DNA of 64,000 nucleotides from contig NZ_CP041070.1 of assembly GCF_006459125.1 (NCBI RefSeq), positions 1,426,001-1,490,000 of the forward strand, given 5' to 3'. This DNA comes from Halarcobacter anaerophilus. Lineage in GTDB: Bacteria > Campylobacterota > Campylobacteria > Campylobacterales > Arcobacteraceae. The notes below the pieces were generated by a model. That model was not told the origin of the DNA, did not search any database, and saw only the letters and a list, made by a program, of their open reading frames with translations. Position numbers and translations under genes: made by a program. Positions 62,019 to 64,000 of this stretch are shown in pieces. Numbering within the stretch: the stretch's first letter is position 1; each line of letters begins with the position of its first letter.

Positions 62019-63385
62019 TATATTGTTTTACTAAACCTTCTTTTATTTTCGGGAACTTTTTTCAAATATGCGTCAAAAGGCATACAAATGTTCCTAATTA
62101 GCATGGCTCCTGTAGGAGATACTTCTATTTTGTCATTTTGTATTGAAACCAAATCAGCCTCTACAAACTCATCTAAAGCTTTTAAGTCCTCTTTAAAGTA
62201 GTCATAAAAATCTATATTAAATCTCTCTTCTACTCTTTTTATATTAAGACTGAAATTACTCATTAATTCCATAATAACATATTGTCTTAACATATCATCA
62301 TCACTTAGTTTATACCCTTTAAAAGTAGGCAGTTTACCTTCATCTAAAGCTTCTTCGTAATGTTTTAAATCTTTATAGTTTTGGGCATAATAATCAACAC
62401 CGTTTCCAATAGAAGTAACACCTATTCCTATTAAATCCGCTCCGCCTTTTGTTGTATAACCTTGGAAATTTCTATGAAGTTCGCCTTTTTGTATAGCTTT
62501 AAATAGTTCATCCTCAGGTTTTGCAAAGTGATCCATTCCTACCATTTTATAACCGTTACTTGTAAAAAAGTCGATTGTATCTTTTAATATCTCAAGTTTT
62601 TCAGTAGGCGGTGCAAAAGTTGATTCATCAAATTTTCTCATTGTTTTCATAAGCCAAGGTACATGGGCATAATTAAATACGGCAAGTCTGTCGGGATTTA
62701 ATTTAATTACTTTTTCTATTGTTTCATGAAAAGTCTTTTTGTTTTGGTGAGGCAGACCGTAAATTAAATCAATATTTATTGAATGAATACCTGCATCTCT
62801 TGCAATATTCATAACATTTTGGGTTGTCTCATAAGGCTGAATTCTGTGGATTGTTTTTTGAACATCTTCATTTAAATCTTGAACACCGAAACTAAGTCTG
62901 TTAAAACCTGCCGCTTTTAATACATCCATATGCTCTTTTGTAAAATATCTAGGATCTACTTCACATGAAATTTCAGCATCGGCACTAAAATTAGGAAAAG
63001 TCTCTTTTATCATTGAAATTACTGTTTCAAGTTGTTTTGGAGAGAAGTATGTAGGTGTTCCTCCTCCAAAGTGCATTTGAGTTACTGTTCTGTTCGTATT
63101 TAGAGCATCTTTTAATAAAGCAAGTTCTTTTTTTAGATATTCGAGATATCTAACTTTTTTATCCTCTTTTGAAGTAAAAATTACATTACAACCACAGAAA
63201 TAACAGGCACTTCTGCAAAAAGGCAAATGAATATATAAGGATAAAGTTCTGTCATCGCTTTGGTTTTTGTAGTATTTTTTTAGATCTTCTTGTGTAAATT
63301 CTTCCGTAAATTCCGGAGCCGTAGGATAAGAAGTATACCTAGGTCCGGGTCTTGAGTATTTCTCAAATTTTTTAAAATCAATCAT
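62018..63385 (-). CDS. hemN: Oxygen-independent coproporphyrinogen III oxidase
   Basis: 455 residues, radical SAM enzyme that decarboxylates coproporphyrinogen III in haem synthesis under low oxygen. The cluster motif is CRSACYFCGCN (CX3CX2CXC, about 56-65). GGGTPTYF, EVDPRYFT and SFGVQDLNEDVQ and the N-terminal RPGPRYTSYPTAPEF mark true HemN rather than HemW. Confidence 0.96.
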   Translation of the reverse strand: MIDFKKFEKYSRPGPRYTSYPTAPEFTEEFTQEDLKKYYKNQSDDRTLSLYIHLPFCRSACYFCGCNVIFTSKEDKKVRYLEYLKKELALLKDALNTNRTVTQMHFGGGTPTYFSPKQLETVISMIKETFPNFSADAEISCEVDPRYFTKEHMDVLKAAGFNRLSFGVQDLNEDVQKTIHRIQPYETTQNVMNIARDAGIHSINIDLIYGLPHQNKKTFHETIEKVIKLNPDRLAVFNYAHVPWLMKTMRKFDESTFAPPTEKLEILKDTIDFFTSNGYKMVGMDHFAKPEDELFKAIQKGELHRNFQGYTTKGGADLIGIGVTSIGNGVDYYAQNYKDLKHYEEALDEGKLPTFKGYKLSDDDMLRQYVIMELMSNFSLNIKRVEERFNIDFYDYFKEDLKALDEFVEADLVSIQNDKIEVSPTGAMLIRNICMPFDAYLKKVPENKRRFSKTI

Positions 63386-63394
63386 CTTTTATTC

Positions 63395-64000
63395 TTATTT
63401 TTTGTTTTGTCTATCTAACCAGACCATTACACCTTTTTGTGCATGAAGTCTGTTTTCTGCCTCTTCAAATATTAAACTCTGTTTTCCTTCAATTACGCTT
63501 TGACTTACTTCATAACCTCTGTAAGCAGGTAAACAGTGTAGGAATATTGCATTTGAGGCACCTAATTTCATCATCTCATCATCTACAATATATCCGTTAA
63601 AATCTTTTACTCTTTTCTCTTTCTCATCTTCTTGTCCCATAGAAACCCAAGTGTCCGTAGTAACTACTGTTGCACCTTTTACAGCCTCTTTAGGATCATT
63701 TGTAATGACTATTTTAGCACCTGACTCTTTTGCAAAGCTTAATGCATCATTTAATATTTTTTCATCAACTTCATAACCTTTAGGTGTTGCAATTCTTAGT
63801 TCAAAACCTAATTTTGAAGCCAGCATCAGCCATGAATGAGCCATATTATTTCCATCACCTACATAAGCTGCAATTAAATTGTTTTCTAATCCTGCTTCTT
63901 GAATAGTTAAATAATCAGCCATAAGCTGAACAGGGTGATATTCATCTGTTAAACCATTTATTACAGGAACTTTTGAATATTTTGCAAACTCTTCAAGTTT
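63395..64000 (-). CDS. argF: Ornithine carbamoyltransferase, 5' partial at window edge
   Basis: Frame stays open to base 64000, so the N-terminus (with the carbamoyl phosphate loop) is outside. The visible ~200 residues contain [40 protein letters not shown] and the ornithine-site HCLPAYRG (about at 63533-63510). It makes citrulline, the substrate of ArgG (47308). An ATG at 63922 is internal. It lies 9 bp upstream of hemN on the same strand. Confidence 0.95.
   Translation of the reverse strand, partial: KLEEFAKYSKVPVINGLTDEYHPVQLMADYLTIQEAGLENNLIAAYVGDGNNMAHSWLMLASKLGFELRIATPKGYEVDEKILNDALSFAKESGAKIVITNDPKEAVKGATVVTTDTWVSMGQEDEKEKRVKDFNGYIVDDEMMKLGASNAIFLHCLPAYRGYEVSQSVIEGKQSLIFEEAENRLHAQKGVMVWLDRQNKK

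Noticed and set aside
1-64000. CRISPR arrays, rRNA, tRNA, insertion sequences, integrase genes
   Set aside because: No regular spacer-repeat array, no tRNA-like TTCRANNC with cloverleaf arms, and no transposase or recombinase ORF was found in any gap or gene.

Overview
The window is AT-rich and densely coded. Its gene content points to Campylobacterota, most likely Arcobacter in the broad sense (Arcobacteraceae). Supporting signs are a fused CcsBA cytochrome c assembly protein, a dimeric all-alpha dUTPase, CmoB, anaerobic HemN, many histidine kinases with the local signature MIAHQWRQPL, and many GGDEF and receiver proteins. This assignment is inference; no rRNA or tRNA gene was seen. Both ends cut genes: lpdA at the left edge and argF at the right edge.

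Layout. 1-1510 is the end of lpdA. 1561-2262 holds a two-gene unit (a two-TM protein and a 45-residue proline-rich protein) whose stop codon lies inside an attC-like inverted repeat, as in an integron cassette. 2608-6199 is a four-gene minus-strand operon (MalY/PatB-type PLP enzyme, radical SAM enzyme, LysE-type exporter, SAM methyltransferase). It diverges from an orphan OmpR-type regulator and looks like an undescribed small-molecule pathway. 7359-11654 has a CHAD protein, an acyl-ACP thioesterase, an ABC-F ATPase and a Bax-like glucosaminidase. 11676-16251 is a sensory locus: a double-SBP hybrid sensor kinase, a receiver-GGDEF and an OmpR-type regulator. 16395-23650 contains ccsBA, cmoB, two paralogous GGDEF proteins with altered active-site motifs, an MBL hydrolase and a DUF455 protein.

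23663-34577 is a complete C-P lyase operon, phnF-C-D-E-G-H-I-J-K-L-M, then a DapH-like acyltransferase, phnN and phnP. Three near-identical PhnF-type operators precede it. The encoded route would import phosphonates, load them on ATP (PhnGHIL, PhnM), cleave the C-P bond (PhnJ, with PhnK), open the cyclic phosphate (PhnP) and make PRPP (PhnN).

34605-50990 mixes housekeeping genes (trpB, dnaJ, recR, dut, argG, trpD, tsaE, lptB) with signalling genes. Among the latter are a GGDEF/HD-GYP pair and a kinase/regulator pair next to four phased 11-bp repeats. 50980-64000 has a degenerate receiver-GGDEF protein, kdsB, a kinase, polA, an atypical regulator followed by two small proteins and an Aer-like PAS receiver, then lgt, an Fe-S oxidoreductase subunit, hemN and argF.

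The two best candidates for undescribed biology are the PLP/radical SAM/exporter/methyltransferase operon and the cassette-like pair after lpdA. The best regulatory finding is the four-fold 11-bp repeat at 46037-46080.
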